A DNA stretch of 64,000 bases from Desulfohalobium retbaense DSM 5692 (GTDB lineage: Bacteria; Desulfobacterota; Desulfovibrionia; Desulfovibrionales; Desulfohalobiaceae), in contig NC_013223.1 of the NCBI RefSeq assembly GCF_000024325.1, positions 1,488,001 through 1,552,000 on the forward strand, given 5' to 3'. Shown here piece after piece: positions 1 to 8,906 of this stretch. The position numbers and the translations under genes are program-made. How positions within the stretch are numbered: position 1 is the stretch's first letter; each line of letters starts with the position of its first letter. The notes beneath the pieces were generated by a model that was given only the letters and a program-made list of their open reading frames with translations, had not been told where the DNA came from and did no database searches.

Positions 1-90
1 TTATCACCACATGGCAGTGCACTGACAAGGATACCGGTCATCCAGCCGTGATCCGAGTCCGCGTTTTCCTCCCGTCTTTGCCCTTCTCTC

Positions 91-118
91 CTGTCACGAA
101 AATGTCACACAATGACAG
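91..118. promoter_or_regulatory. dyad and repeated TGTCA motifs upstream of the chemoreceptor gene
   Basis: Seen: CTGTCA at 91-96 is mirrored by TGACAG at 113-118, and TGTCA at 103-107 faces TGACA at 113-117 across five bases. The cluster sits about 80 bp upstream of the chemoreceptor ATG. Inference: a possible regulator binding site. No sigma-28 or sigma-54 promoter was recognised. The remainder of bases 1-198 shows no gene. Confidence 0.2.
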
Positions 119-198
119 CCTGAAAGCCATCTCCATTCTCTAACACCCTGAACGCAAAGAAAGAACTCAAAGCAGGGACGGGAAAAAAGGAGATCTCC

Positions 199-2301
199 AT
201 GCTGAAGAAGGTCGGCGTTCAGGCCAAGCTCACACTGGGCTGCATAGCCGTGGTTCTGGTCACTCTCCTGTGCACCAGTGCCATGAATGGCTGGTATTCC
301 AAAAAAGGATATACAAAACAAGGCCATGAACTCCTGCAAGGGGTTTCGCGGACTTTGGTGGAGACCGTTCAGCTCAAACACGATCTGACGGTCAAGGCCC
401 TGGACTCGGAACTCAACGTCTTTGACCTCCAGTTCAACCTGAAAGGCTTCCCGGTTATCAACCCCCTGTTTGAAAGCAAAATTGCCCTCCAAGGGAGGGG
501 CCAAGAAGGGGAGACGGTTGTTTTGCCAGGACTCAAACTCGGCAACGCCTTTCTCAACGAGGACCACACCCTGGTGGACACGGTCCAGAAGACCGTCTCC
601 GACGATGTCAGTGTCCTTTTGCAAAAGGACAAGCGGTTTGTCCGCATCTCAACCACACTGCAGGACAACGCCGAGAAGCGGCGAATCGGCGGCTTCCTGG
701 CCCCGGACCATCCGGCGTCCCAGGCCCTGTCCTCAGGTGAACCATATACCGGCAAAATCCGCATCAACGGCAGGGCCTTCCTTGCGGCCTATCAGCCACT
801 GATGGATTTGCGCGGCGAACAGGTGATCGGCGCCCTGGAGGTCGTGCGGCCCTTGCTCACCCCCCAATTAGGGCAGACTTTGCAACGCCTGAACGTCAAT
901 GGAAAAGGGTATTCCCTGGCCGTGGGCCCCTCCGGAAAAATCCTCCTGCATCCCGAGAGCGATCGCCAGGGGCAGCAATGGGACCAGACCGCTTTGGAGC
1001 GGAGCTCCCAAAAGAGCCAAAACGTCCACACGTATACCAGACGAGGCGACCAGCGACTGGCGGTCGTCAATTATTTTGCGCCCTGGGAGACGTATCTGGT
1101 GACCACCGTGGCACGATCCGCACTGAGTCAGGGCATCAATGAACGTGTACTCGCCGCCGCAGGCTGGAGCGCCGCTCCCTCTTTGGCCTTGGCCCTGATT
1201 GTCATCGGTCTGGTCAGCCGCCAGATCATGCGTCCCATCAAGCGCTTGGCCGAGGAATCCGAACGAGTGGCCAGCGGGGAGTCCGATTTCGCTTTTGAGC
1301 ACGGCGTCAATGACGTCATCGGTCAAACCTCCCGGGCTCTGGACAGCGTTCTGCAGCAACTCAACAACCGCATGGCCTTTGCCCAATCTCTGCTGGACGG
1401 TATCTGCATGCCCTATGTGGTGGTTGACCGTGAGAACCGGATTACGGCCGTGAACGGCGCGGCCCTGGAAATTCTGGGCCGCGATGGGGCTCCCGAAGAG
1501 TATCACGGATGGCAGGTCGAGGAATTTGTCGACTGGCGGCAGGCGGAGTGGTTCATGACCCGGGAAGTGCTGGAAACGGAAGCATTCACCGAAAGCGAGG
1601 TCCAGTTGCGCCATGCCCGGCACGGAAGTTCTGTGGACCTCCGGATTTCGGCCAATCCCATCTACGACGCTGAAAATTCGCTCATCGGGGCCTTTGCCCT
1701 GTGGGTGGACATGAGTTCCGAGCGGGCCCAGCAGCGACGGATTACCGAATTGGCTCAAAGCACCCGCGACCAAGCCGAGAGCGGCGATGCAGTCGTCCAA
1801 CAATCCATTGGCGTCATGCACGAGGTCCACGACCACGCCACCCGGTTACAAAACGACATGGGCGAACTCGAAGAAACGATCAATTCCATCAGCGGGGTGA
1901 TCCATCTGATCTCCGGGGTAGCCAATCAGACGAACCTCCTGGCTCTGAACGCGGCCGTGGAGGCGGCCAGGGCAGGTGAGGCCGGCCGCGGTTTTGCCGT
2001 CGTGGCCCAGGAGGTTCGCAATCTCGCGGTACAAACCCAGCAGGCCACCAAGGATGTCGAGGCCCAGATCTCGGCCATCGAAGCCCAATCCAAGGCCACT
2101 GTCCAAGCCACAGCAAAGGCGGCCACAGCCGCGTCCCAGGCCAACGAGCTGGCCTCGCAGGCTGGGGAGGTGATGCAGAAGCTGGTCGCCGCGGTTCAGG
2201 AATCGGCCCAGGAAGTCCAATTTTCAATCCCGCAAGGGGAACACAAGGCAGGATATTGGGGCCAAAGTCTCGCTGCCCGGACCAATACATTGGTGCAGTG
2301 A
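199..2301 (+). CDS. methyl-accepting chemotaxis protein with truncated signalling domain
   Basis: Transmembrane chemoreceptor that would signal ligand binding to CheA/CheW. The ATG follows a strong AAAAAAGGAG site. Order: TM1 about residues 11-31; periplasmic Cache-type sensor about 45-305 (the [12 protein letters not shown] and [11 protein letters not shown] stretches are typical of Cache_3-Cache_2 domains); TM2 about 318-341; HAMP to about 390; PAS about 393-515; signalling helices from about 530. The hallmark hairpin tip [18 protein letters not shown] is near residues 576-593. Oddity: after about residue 674 the coiled coil stops and an unrelated 26-residue tail follows, so much of the C-terminal helix and its methylation region is missing. 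It may be an inactive or altered receptor. Confidence 0.9.
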   Translation: MLKKVGVQAKLTLGCIAVVLVTLLCTSAMNGWYSKKGYTKQGHELLQGVSRTLVETVQLKHDLTVKALDSELNVFDLQFNLKGFPVINPLFESKIALQGRGQEGETVVLPGLKLGNAFLNEDHTLVDTVQKTVSDDVSVLLQKDKRFVRISTTLQDNAEKRRIGGFLAPDHPASQALSSGEPYTGKIRINGRAFLAAYQPLMDLRGEQVIGALEVVRPLLTPQLGQTLQRLNVNGKGYSLAVGPSGKILLHPESDRQGQQWDQTALERSSQKSQNVHTYTRRGDQRLAVVNYFAPWETYLVTTVARSALSQGINERVLAAAGWSAAPSLALALIVIGLVSRQIMRPIKRLAEESERVASGESDFAFEHGVNDVIGQTSRALDSVLQQLNNRMAFAQSLLDGICMPYVVVDRENRITAVNGAALEILGRDGAPEEYHGWQVEEFVDWRQAEWFMTREVLETEAFTESEVQLRHARHGSSVDLRISANPIYDAENSLIGAFALWVDMSSERAQQRRITELAQSTRDQAESGDAVVQQSIGVMHEVHDHATRLQNDMGELEETINSISGVIHLISGVANQTNLLALNAAVEAARAGEAGRGFAVVAQEVRNLAVQTQQATKDVEAQISAIEAQSKATVQATAKAATAASQANELASQAGEVMQKLVAAVQESAQEVQFSIPQGEHKAGYWGQSLAARTNTLVQ

Positions 2302-2673
2302 AGCAACGCATCTTGGAGAAGAACCAAGCGCTTCTGAAAACGGTTGTATGCCTCCCTGGCTCGTCTGGCGACTCGTTTGTTCCCACCCTCACGCCGGACA
2401 GGCCTTTTCTTGAGGACTTGTCATTTGTTGGTTCCTTAGGTATCGCCATGCGCAAAGCCAAAAACGGCACTGCACAGCGTCCCCCTTTTTCACTGCCCTG
2501 GACGCCTCCCCCTCAGTTTCCACCTTTCGCCTCAAGCCGGCCAATACGTTGAGTCCAGCACCACGAGAGCACGGCTGGAGAGCCGAGGGAGTCCTGCCGC
2601 GTGACGGCGTTACTCTCCAAAGATGCCATCATGCGGGTGCCGTCATGTTGGAAGTCAATAAGGAGCACAGTTT
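2302..2673. other. gene-free interval after the truncated chemoreceptor
   Basis: This stretch separates the broken chemoreceptor end from the M23 peptidase gene. I see no convincing coding frame, no continuation of the receptor in any frame, and no terminator hairpin. It may be the remnant of an inserted or rearranged segment; that is inference from the abrupt loss of receptor sequence just upstream. Confidence 0.4.
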
Positions 2674-3699
2674 GTGGCAAAACTCACTTTGGTGTGGTTC
2701 ACCGATCCCGAACGGCCGTTTCGAACACTTTCGCTTGGGCGGGGGATGACCATCTCTCTGGCGATCCTGGCCAGCGCCCTTGTTCTCGCCGCCGCCATCC
2801 TGACCTGGACCACTGTCCATTACCGCCAGCAGGCCCGGGAGATGGCCGTTCGATACCAAGAGGCCGAACATCGGCTGGACAATCTCAAATCGACCTCAGC
2901 CCAGAGGCTGGCCCAAAAAGATGACCGTATCCAGGGGTTGCAGTTGGAACTCGACCGCTCCCAAGGTCACCTCCAGGACCTGCAGGCCAAATTGAGCGCC
3001 TCACACGAGGAGCTGCGGACCATCAAAGAGATGGAGCGCAAAGTCCGCCGCTATCTGGGGCTGGATATCAGCGATGAAAATCTCGCTCAGACCAAAAAGC
3101 AGAGTCACCAGGGCGGTTTTGGTCTGCCCCAGGACTGGACAAAGCTTCCCGAAAACGCGGCTGTCACAGCCCCCCCTGCGGTCAAACCGGCTGTGCTTTC
3201 CCATTCCGAGACTCTCAAACAGGGACTGGGGGAGGTGCTCCAGGCCCTGAAAGACCGCAACAAAGCTTTGCAGCACCTGCCGTCCATCATGCCTGTTTCC
3301 GGGGAAAAAACCTGGATTTCCTGCAGCTATGGGTGGCGCACGAACCCCTTCACGAACAAGCGGGAATTTCACGATGCCATGGACATCGCCGGTCCCTGGA
3401 AGACCCCGCTGATTGCTCCGGCCGACGGTACGGTGATCAAAGTCGGCAAAAACTATCTGGTCGGCAATTATCTGCGGATCAGACATTCCAAAGGCATCAC
3501 CACCAGTTACGGCCACCTCCAGTCCGTGGCGGTCAAGGAAGGGCAAACGGTCCAGCGGCGCGATGTCATCGGCTACATGGGCAATACCGGCCGCAGCACC
3601 GGGACACATGTCCACTACAAGGTGGTCAAGGACGACAAGGCCACCAACCCCAGATATTATATTCTCGATCGCCGGACGAATTCCCTTGGGCTGCATTAG
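2674..3699 (+). CDS. M23-family (LytM-type) murein endopeptidase, membrane anchored
   Basis: Predicted cell-wall hydrolase cutting peptide cross-links of peptidoglycan in the periplasm. It starts at GTG 2674, with AGGAG nine bases upstream. One N-terminal membrane segment (about 24-48) is followed by a coiled coil (about 50-120) and a C-terminal LytM/M23 domain (about 215-330). Zinc and catalytic residues are visible: HxxxD as HDAMD, then GHL and HVH, so it should be active rather than a degenerate LytM regulator. The next gene on the same strand encodes a bactofilin, a pairing known from bacterial shape-control loci. Inference: the pair places wall hydrolysis at a bactofilin scaffold. Confidence 0.92.
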   Translation: MAKLTLVWFTDPERPFRTLSLGRGMTISLAILASALVLAAAILTWTTVHYRQQAREMAVRYQEAEHRLDNLKSTSAQRLAQKDDRIQGLQLELDRSQGHLQDLQAKLSASHEELRTIKEMERKVRRYLGLDISDENLAQTKKQSHQGGFGLPQDWTKLPENAAVTAPPAVKPAVLSHSETLKQGLGEVLQALKDRNKALQHLPSIMPVSGEKTWISCSYGWRTNPFTNKREFHDAMDIAGPWKTPLIAPADGTVIKVGKNYLVGNYLRIRHSKGITTSYGHLQSVAVKEGQTVQRRDVIGYMGNTGRSTGTHVHYKVVKDDKATNPRYYILDRRTNSLGLH

Positions 3700-3873
3700 C
3701 CGGTGGCAAGCCCAGCCCGTATCCCGCACCCCGTTTGTAGCACCCAAGACAGAGCGAGAAAACGGTACCCTTCGCCGGATCCTCCGGTATGTCGCCGGGC
3801 TGTCTTCGGAAAATACACAACGGGGTGACAGACAAAGCCGGCCGCAGGAGGCGCGGCCGGGAAAAGGAGTCGT

Positions 3874-4350
3874 ATGTTCAAGAAAAAACACCAACCCGAA
3901 CAACCGAAGCCCTCAAAAACCCCGACCTTGATCGGTGGCAATACGAATTTTGAAGGCCGGTTCTCCGGCAGCGATGACATCTGCATCGAAGGCCAATTTA
4001 CCGGAGAGATTGCCAGCGAAGGCAGCGTCTATGTCAATCAGAACGCGACCATTACCGCCAATATCCGGGCCACCCATGTCTACGTTCACGGCCGGGTCCA
4101 GGGCAATGTCGCGGCCCGGGAGCAGCTCAACATCGGCGAAAACGGCCGGGTGGACGGCGATGTGGAAACCAAGGCCTTGACGGTCTTGACCGGTGGTCAT
4201 CTGGAAGGCAGTTGCCGCATGTTCAATGAATCCGCGGAGGACAAGGAGGCTCCCTGTCCTCCAACCCCGGCCTGGGATCTGGCCGCTTCTGTGCCCTCTG
4301 AATCCGACGACGAGAATGAGGAAGACACCGGGACATCTGCTGCTGTCTGA
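3874..4350 (+). CDS. bactofilin (cytoskeletal polymer-forming protein)
   Basis: Small (158 aa) protein with the bactofilin/DUF583 right-handed beta-helix core: regularly spaced glycine and hydrophobic repeats such as GNTNFEGRFSG, EGQFTGEIASEGSVYV and IGENGRVDGDVETKALT, flanked by a basic N-terminus and an acidic, disordered C-terminus. Bactofilins polymerise without nucleotide and act as scaffolds at the membrane. AAAAGGAG precedes ATG 3874. It lies 174 bp after the M23 peptidase and is followed by a strong terminator, so the two probably form one transcript. Confidence 0.92.
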   Translation: MFKKKHQPEQPKPSKTPTLIGGNTNFEGRFSGSDDICIEGQFTGEIASEGSVYVNQNATITANIRATHVYVHGRVQGNVAAREQLNIGENGRVDGDVETKALTVLTGGHLEGSCRMFNESAEDKEAPCPPTPAWDLAASVPSESDDENEEDTGTSAAV

Positions 4351-4370
4351 CCGTTGCGAGTCCATACTGC

Positions 4371-4412
4371 AAAGAAAAGCGCCATCCGGATGACCGGATG
4401 GCGCTTTTCTTT
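4371..4412. terminator. bidirectional rho-independent terminator
   Basis: Perfect 19-bp inverted repeat: AAAGAAAAGCGCCATCCGG at 4371-4389 mirrored at 4394-4412, with loop ATGA. The A/T-rich ends serve both strands. It separates the bactofilin gene from the convergent EamA transporter gene. Confidence 0.85.
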
Positions 4413-4484
4413 GGCGAACGCTACAGAAGGAAAACAGGCTTAGCAGGCCGGGGTGCAATATTTGCCGGCGCCTGGCCACGCCTG

Positions 4485-5429
4485 TCAGACGTGTTCGGCT
4501 CTGGAACTCCATTCCGCGCTCCGTTTCCGCGATTGCCCCCGGGTCAGGACCACGCCGGTCATGACCGCCACTGCCGCCGGCAGATGGACCAGCCGCAACG
4601 GCTCGTGCAGGACAACGGCCCCGCATACGGCCGCGACCAGCGGCACGAGATTCATATACACTGCCGTTCGGGCCGGTCCGACTTTTTTGACGCTCGAACT
4701 CCACAACACGTAAGCGATGCCTGTGCCCAGAACCCCGGCACCAAAGACGCCGGTCCACGCGGAAGGGGTGACAGTGGACCAGGAAAATCTGAACAATGCC
4801 GGACCGAGCATCAAACACAACAAGGTACTGCCCCACAGGGAGGCCAGAGCAGTGAAATGGACCCGGGAGGCCGATTCGGAGACAAAACGATTGCCCACCG
4901 TATAACCGGCCCACATGAGCATGGCCAGGAACATAAGCATATCCCCTTGCAGGTCGGCAATGCCCACAGTAGAAAGGGAGCTTACGGAGACCAGGGCGAT
5001 ACCAGCGAACGAACACGACAGCCCAAGCCAATCCTTCGCCCGCAAGCGCTCCAGTCCCAAAAGAGCGCTCATGCCGCCGACGGCCACTGGTGTGGCCCCA
5101 AAGATCAATCCAGCGTTGGCCGCGCTGGTCTGGCTCATGGCCAGGGAAAAAACATACGGGAAACACCCCATGCCCAGACCGCCGAGCAACAGGGCCAGAA
5201 CATGGTCCCCCCGTGTCAACCTGGAGTGGGGGCGGTGCCGGAGCAGAATCCCGGCGCAGACCGTCAGCGTTCCGGCCGCGGCAAAGGTGCGCATGGCTGC
5301 GAAATTGAGCACCGGAAAGCTGGGCAGTCCCAGTTTGGTGAACAGGAATGTCATACCCCAGGACACGACAACGAACAGCAGCAGTCCGTCCTGGCTCACC
5401 TCCGGATACATCGGTTTGTTCTTCAACAT
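4485..5429 (-). CDS. EamA/DMT-family inner-membrane transporter
   Basis: Ten-helix drug/metabolite transporter of the EamA (RhaT/RarD-like) type; such proteins usually export amino acids or other metabolites, but the substrate cannot be read here. The 314-residue chain is almost continuous hydrophobic helices in two EamA repeats, ending in a basic tail. I chose ATG 5429 because GGAGAGGAGG lies just upstream; longer readings to about 5519 lack a membrane start. It is divergent from a LysR regulator across about 100 bp, the classic target-regulator arrangement, so that regulator probably controls it. Confidence 0.88.
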   Translation of the reverse strand: MLKNKPMYPEVSQDGLLLFVVVSWGMTFLFTKLGLPSFPVLNFAAMRTFAAAGTLTVCAGILLRHRPHSRLTRGDHVLALLLGGLGMGCFPYVFSLAMSQTSAANAGLIFGATPVAVGGMSALLGLERLRAKDWLGLSCSFAGIALVSVSSLSTVGIADLQGDMLMFLAMLMWAGYTVGNRFVSESASRVHFTALASLWGSTLLCLMLGPALFRFSWSTVTPSAWTGVFGAGVLGTGIAYVLWSSSVKKVGPARTAVYMNLVPLVAAVCGAVVLHEPLRLVHLPAAVAVMTGVVLTRGQSRKRSAEWSSRAEHV

Positions 5430-5531
5430 AGGTCTCCTCCTCTCCTCTGAAATATATCCGGAAGATAGTCCCCAGAGGTGGAGGTGACCAACGCAAAAAC
5501 GTGATCTCTCTATAAGCAAAGGGCATAGATC

Positions 5532-6461
5532 TTGCTAGATAAGGATATTGACAGCCAACTCCTGCGCGCGTTTGTGACCGTGGCCGAACTCGGTAGTTTT
5601 ACCCGGGCCGCGACGAAGCTCTATCGGACCCAATCAGCGGTGAGCATGCAGGTCCGCCGGCTGGAGCAGCAACTCGGCAAGAAACTGCTGGCCCGTTCCA
5701 GCCGGCAGGTGACTTTAACCAGCCTGGGGGAAATGGTCCTGCCGTATGCGCGGCGCATCCTGCGCATCCAGGAGGCCATGCTCAACGAAGTCGGACAGGA
5801 GCAGATCTCAGGCAAGGTCCGTCTGGGCATGCCCGACGATTACGCGGCGTATTTCCTGCCCCAGGTCCTGTCCCACTTCGGGTTATTGTACCCGAATATC
5901 CAAATGGAGATTTTCTGCGAACTCAGCCGGAATCTGGAACCGATGGTCCATTCCGGAGAAATCGACCTGGCCGTGGTCACCCGGCACCCGGAGAACGCCA
6001 GCGGACGCTTCGTCCGTCGTGAACAACTCGTCTGGGTCGAAGACGCCCAAGCCTTTGCCCACGAGCAGCAGCCACTGCCCCTGGCCCTCTTTCCCGAAGG
6101 ATATTGCGCCTTCCGGCTCCAGGCCCTCAAGGCCCTGGAAAACGCGGGCACCCCGTGGCGCATCATTTGCGAAAGCCGCGGTTTGGCCGGGATTCGGGCC
6201 ACGGTCAGCGCCGGTCTGGCCGTGACCGTCGTGACCCGGAACACCTTGTCGCCGACCATGCGCATCATCGGTCCGGAACAGGGATTGCCGGATCTGCCCG
6301 AAATCGAAATCGGGTTGCTCACACCGGGGTGGGGCGAGGACGAGGCAACAGATGTCCTGGCCTCGCACATTCTCGAAAGTCTGCGCCACGAAGGGAATGG
6401 CACGGCCACCCCAGAGGTCGAACCGCTCTCCAACGAACCCAGCGCCCCGCGGGGTATGTAG
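5532..6461 (+). CDS. LysR-family transcriptional regulator
   Basis: N-terminal winged helix-turn-helix (about 8-67) with the family signature GSFTRAATKLYRTQSAVSMQ and RLEQQLGKKLLAR, followed by a LysR substrate-binding domain (about 95-290). Length 309 aa is normal for the family. The start appears to be TTG at 5532 (protein begins MLDKDIDSQLL); no strong ribosome site is visible. It is divergent from the EamA exporter, so it probably senses that exporter's substrate or a related metabolite. The effector is unknown. Confidence 0.9.
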   Translation: MLDKDIDSQLLRAFVTVAELGSFTRAATKLYRTQSAVSMQVRRLEQQLGKKLLARSSRQVTLTSLGEMVLPYARRILRIQEAMLNEVGQEQISGKVRLGMPDDYAAYFLPQVLSHFGLLYPNIQMEIFCELSRNLEPMVHSGEIDLAVVTRHPENASGRFVRREQLVWVEDAQAFAHEQQPLPLALFPEGYCAFRLQALKALENAGTPWRIICESRGLAGIRATVSAGLAVTVVTRNTLSPTMRIIGPEQGLPDLPEIEIGLLTPGWGEDEATDVLASHILESLRHEGNGTATPEVEPLSNEPSAPRGM

Positions 6462-6542
6462 AAAGCGGCTGCTCAGGAGGCCGGGAATTGAGGGTCAAAG
6501 GCCCCTCACACGTCTCGCATTGTCAAAGCAAACAGGGAGGCA

Positions 6543-6638
6543 ATGGAGATGACCAAAGAAAACATGCGTGCGGACCAGGGCGAAGGGGAGGGAGAACAAC
6601 AAGCGCGCCCGTTTCGAGATAACACTCAAAAATGGTAG
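6543..6638 (+). CDS. possible 31-residue peptide (uncertain)
   Basis: A short reading frame with a good ribosome site (GGGAGG five bases before ATG 6543). It encodes a charged 31-residue peptide rich in Glu and Gln, with neither a membrane segment nor a recognised domain. It follows the LysR gene by 81 bp on the same strand, and its end overlaps the convergent outer-membrane protein gene by 13 bp. No homology is known to me; it could be chance. Confidence 0.25.
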   Translation: MEMTKENMRADQGEGEGEQQARPFRDNTQKW

Positions 6639-7231
6639 CGGATGCCTGTGGTCAGAGCATTGCTGCCGCCTTCATCCCCGAAGACCCCATAGGCAGTGGA
6701 ACGGTGGTGGAGGCGAAACAGGACAGACCACGGGGACTGAGGCAGGGCAAGGGTCGTCTCCAGGTGCCAGTACAGTAGCAGGTGTCGCGAGGAGGGATTG
6801 ATCTCCTCTTCGGCTTTGGGGCGTTGGGTCGTGACTGAGGGGCCGGCCCCGAAACCAACACGTTGCCGTAATGTCTCATTCCAGGGGAAACGGTGCCAAT
6901 TCAAGGTCAGCACCGGCAAATTGAACTCCCAATGCTCCTGAATCCCGAAATGTTTGGCCACATTGGCCTCCACCCCGATCGACCAGGGATCGCTGCTTTC
7001 TCCCCACAGACTGCGCTGGACTGCTGCGACAATCAGCTGCGACTCCACGAAATCAGCCTGCCCGCCAATCGACTTGCGCCAATCCTCATCCGTCAGCGCC
7101 CCGCCGTACAAGCTCAGGGCATAGCTGGAATCCGCGCTTTCAGGCCCGGGCGTTGCTTCGCTTCGACCCAGGCACGGGGAGACCAGAACCACGACCAGGG
7201 ACAAAAGGCCAATGACCAGTGCGTGCCGCAT
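6626..7231 (-). CDS. outer-membrane beta-barrel protein, lipid A deacylase (PagL)-like
   Basis: 201-residue exported protein: signal peptide to about residue 25 (hydrophobic core LVIGLLSLVVVLV), then alternating beta-strand pattern and a C-terminal strand ending in aromatic Phe, as expected of an outer-membrane barrel. The last third has HHRSTAYG, GDEGGSNA and GIRYHF, resembling the His-x-Ser plus acidic active-site region of PagL-type acyloxyacyl hydrolases. Inference: lipid A remodelling. The spacing of the acidic residue does not match PagL exactly, so a plain structural barrel is also possible. Confidence 0.6.
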   Translation of the reverse strand: MRHALVIGLLSLVVVLVSPCLGRSEATPGPESADSSYALSLYGGALTDEDWRKSIGGQADFVESQLIVAAVQRSLWGESSDPWSIGVEANVAKHFGIQEHWEFNLPVLTLNWHRFPWNETLRQRVGFGAGPSVTTQRPKAEEEINPSSRHLLLYWHLETTLALPQSPWSVLFRLHHRSTAYGVFGDEGGSNALTTGIRYHF

Positions 7232-7391
7232 AGGTATTCTCGTTATGGTTTGCGCGTTACGCAGCCTCTGGATTCCATTTGTGGGGCCCGTTTTTCCTTT
7301 TCGCTTCCATATTTTTGTATCTAGAAAGGACCCTTTCAGGTGTCAATCCAAGCCGGTGTCCCCTGGATCCTCATCCAAGGGAAACAGCTGT

Positions 7392-7424
7392 AAAAAAAAC
7401 GGCAGGGCCGAACCCTGCCGTTTT
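7392..7424 (-). terminator. rho-independent terminator of the OmpA-like lipoprotein gene
   Basis: AAAACGGCAGGG (7396-7407) pairs with CCCTGCCGTTTT (7413-7424) around a five-base loop. The A-run at 7392-7399 becomes a U-run on the minus-strand transcript, 27 bp after the lipoprotein stop codon. Confidence 0.85.
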
Positions 7425-7450
7425 GCACCACCCGTTGTTTTTTTGCAAAA

Positions 7451-8134
7451 TCAATATGTTGAGCCAGAGGATGAACCGGAGTTGGAGTTGGCCACAATCG
7501 GCTCGATCACGACTTCCACTCTGCGGTTTGCTGCCGGATCCGAGGACACGGGCTGGGTCTCGCCGTACCCGACAGTGGAAACCCGGCGGGGATCAACGCC
7601 CTGCTGGACCAGGACATCCTTGACCGCTTGAGCCCGTCGCCGAGAAAGATCCATATTGTACTCTTCCGAACCGCTGGCGTCGGTATGGCCTTCAACGCGG
7701 ATACGGGTCTGGGGATACCGGTTGAACACCGAGGCAGCCCGATTGAGTTCACTCACACCGCCGGGTTTGACCCTGGCAGAGTCGAAATCAAACAGGACAT
7801 TGCTGTCAAAGGTCGCCCGCAGGATATCCTGTTCCCGGCGCACGCTGGCGGCGCGTTCCTGGGCCAGGGCGTTGCGCAATTCCTGTTCCTGGCGGTCCAT
7901 ATAGGCGCCGACCCGGTTCCCGGCAATCCCGCCGAGCACGGCGCCGATACCGGCTCCGATCAAGGTCCCTTTGGTGTCCTTGCCGATCGCTTGCCCCAGA
8001 ATAGCTCCGACCCCGGCACCGGCAGCAGTGCCGATGGCCGTACCGCGTTGCTGTTGATTCGGTGCAGTAGCGCAACCGGCCAGGACCAAGGCCAAAGCCA
8101 GAACACAAACAATGCTGAAACTCGTTCGCCGCAT
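7451..8134 (-). CDS. OmpA-family lipoprotein with glycine-zipper domain
   Basis: Envelope protein tying the outer membrane to peptidoglycan. Lipoprotein signal with lipobox LAGC (Cys about 21); a glycine-zipper membrane segment (about 30-75, repeats such as GTAAGAGVGAILG); then an OmpA-C peptidoglycan-binding domain (about 105-215) with NVLFDFDSARVKP, EGHTDASGSEEYN, LSRRRAQAV and NRRVEVVIEP. It resembles the YiaD/Pal-like class. The tail is serine- and glycine-rich. It stands alone between its own terminator and the sulfite reductase gene. Confidence 0.93.
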   Translation of the reverse strand: MRRTSFSIVCVLALALVLAGCATAPNQQQRGTAIGTAAGAGVGAILGQAIGKDTKGTLIGAGIGAVLGGIAGNRVGAYMDRQEQELRNALAQERAASVRREQDILRATFDSNVLFDFDSARVKPGGVSELNRAASVFNRYPQTRIRVEGHTDASGSEEYNMDLSRRRAQAVKDVLVQQGVDPRRVSTVGYGETQPVSSDPAANRRVEVVIEPIVANSNSGSSSGSTY

Positions 8135-8205
8135 GGAAAAACTCCTCTTGTTTCGAGGCCATGAGTTTTACATCACGCTAAGAGGCCGAATTCCTCAAGC
8201 GTTCT

Positions 8206-8871
8206 TTATTGATAGCCTTCCGAGACAGAGAAATCAAGCTCGTGACGCAGGTGGTCCAGTCCGAGCCGTTCAATGAAGCGGGCCGTGCGCTCCTTTTTCC
8301 TCGCTTGCTCGGCGTAGACACGCAGACAGGCCTGGACACAGGCAACAGCCTGCTCATCGGACAAATCCGTGGCCACCGGGTCCCCAAAACGCGGTTTCCA
8401 GGCAGCATTGCCTCCGAAAAGCACAGTCCAACCCTTTTTCCGACCCACAAGGCCGATATCACGGACATGGCTCTCGCCACAGGAGAACGGACACCCTGAA
8501 ACCCCGATCTTGACCTTGGCCGGCAATGCCATAGGGCCAACGAGCGCTTCCAGGCGGGCCCCGAGCCCCATCGAGTCCTGAACTCCGTACATGCAGGTTT
8601 CCACCCCGGGACAGGCCTGGACGTAATGGACGCAGATGGTGCCCAATTCACCCAATTCCTCCTGCACGGCCGGAAAATCTTCGGCCCGCAACCCGATGAG
8701 GATCAAGCGCTGACCCGAGGTCATTTTCACAGTCTGCACATTGAAACGGCGCGCCACTCGAGCCACTGCCTCCAGGATTTCCGGGGTCAGGACTCCCAGT
8801 GGGGTGCGCGGTTTGATGGCATAAGTGGTTTTGTCACGCTGAAGAATAGCCCCTTGAGGCACGTTACTCAT
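8206..8871 (-). CDS. assimilatory-type (low-spin, single-siroheme) sulfite reductase
   Basis: Small soluble siroheme/[4Fe-4S] protein of 221 aa. The four siroheme-cluster cysteines are visible as CPGVETC (C87, C93) and CPFSC (C127, C131), inside the nitrite/sulfite reductase fold (N-terminal ferredoxin-like half with TSGQRLILIG, then the siroheme half). Length matches the ~220-residue low-spin sulfite reductase known from Desulfovibrio, not the dissimilatory DsrAB. The start is ATG 8871; the longer frame overlaps the upstream gene. It is last in a minus-strand run with a polyferredoxin and a siroheme-like ferredoxin protein, which probably supply electrons. The true substrate (sulfite, nitrite or other) is not determined. 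Confidence 0.88.
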   Translation of the reverse strand: MSNVPQGAILQRDKTTYAIKPRTPLGVLTPEILEAVARVARRFNVQTVKMTSGQRLILIGLRAEDFPAVQEELGELGTICVHYVQACPGVETCMYGVQDSMGLGARLEALVGPMALPAKVKIGVSGCPFSCGESHVRDIGLVGRKKGWTVLFGGNAAWKPRFGDPVATDLSDEQAVACVQACLRVYAEQARKKERTARFIERLGLDHLRHELDFSVSEGYQ

Positions 8872-8906
8872 AGTCTCAATCCTGTTGGTTACGAATGGTT
8901 TTCGAG

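Noticed and set aside
868-1836. 322-codon open frame on the minus strand inside the chemoreceptor gene
   Set aside because: Fully antisense to a gene with clear domains; no ribosome site and no family-like sequence. A shadow of G+C-rich coding DNA.
3913-5526. 537-codon minus-strand frame covering the bactofilin and EamA genes
   Set aside because: It runs through a strong terminator and out of phase with the EamA reading; its Arg/Gly-rich translation is characteristic of a shadow frame.
5430-5531. LysR-type T-N11-A operator in the EamA-LysR gap
   Set aside because: Only a loose GCAA..CTTGC dyad overlapping the LysR start was found; too weak to call, though such a site is expected.
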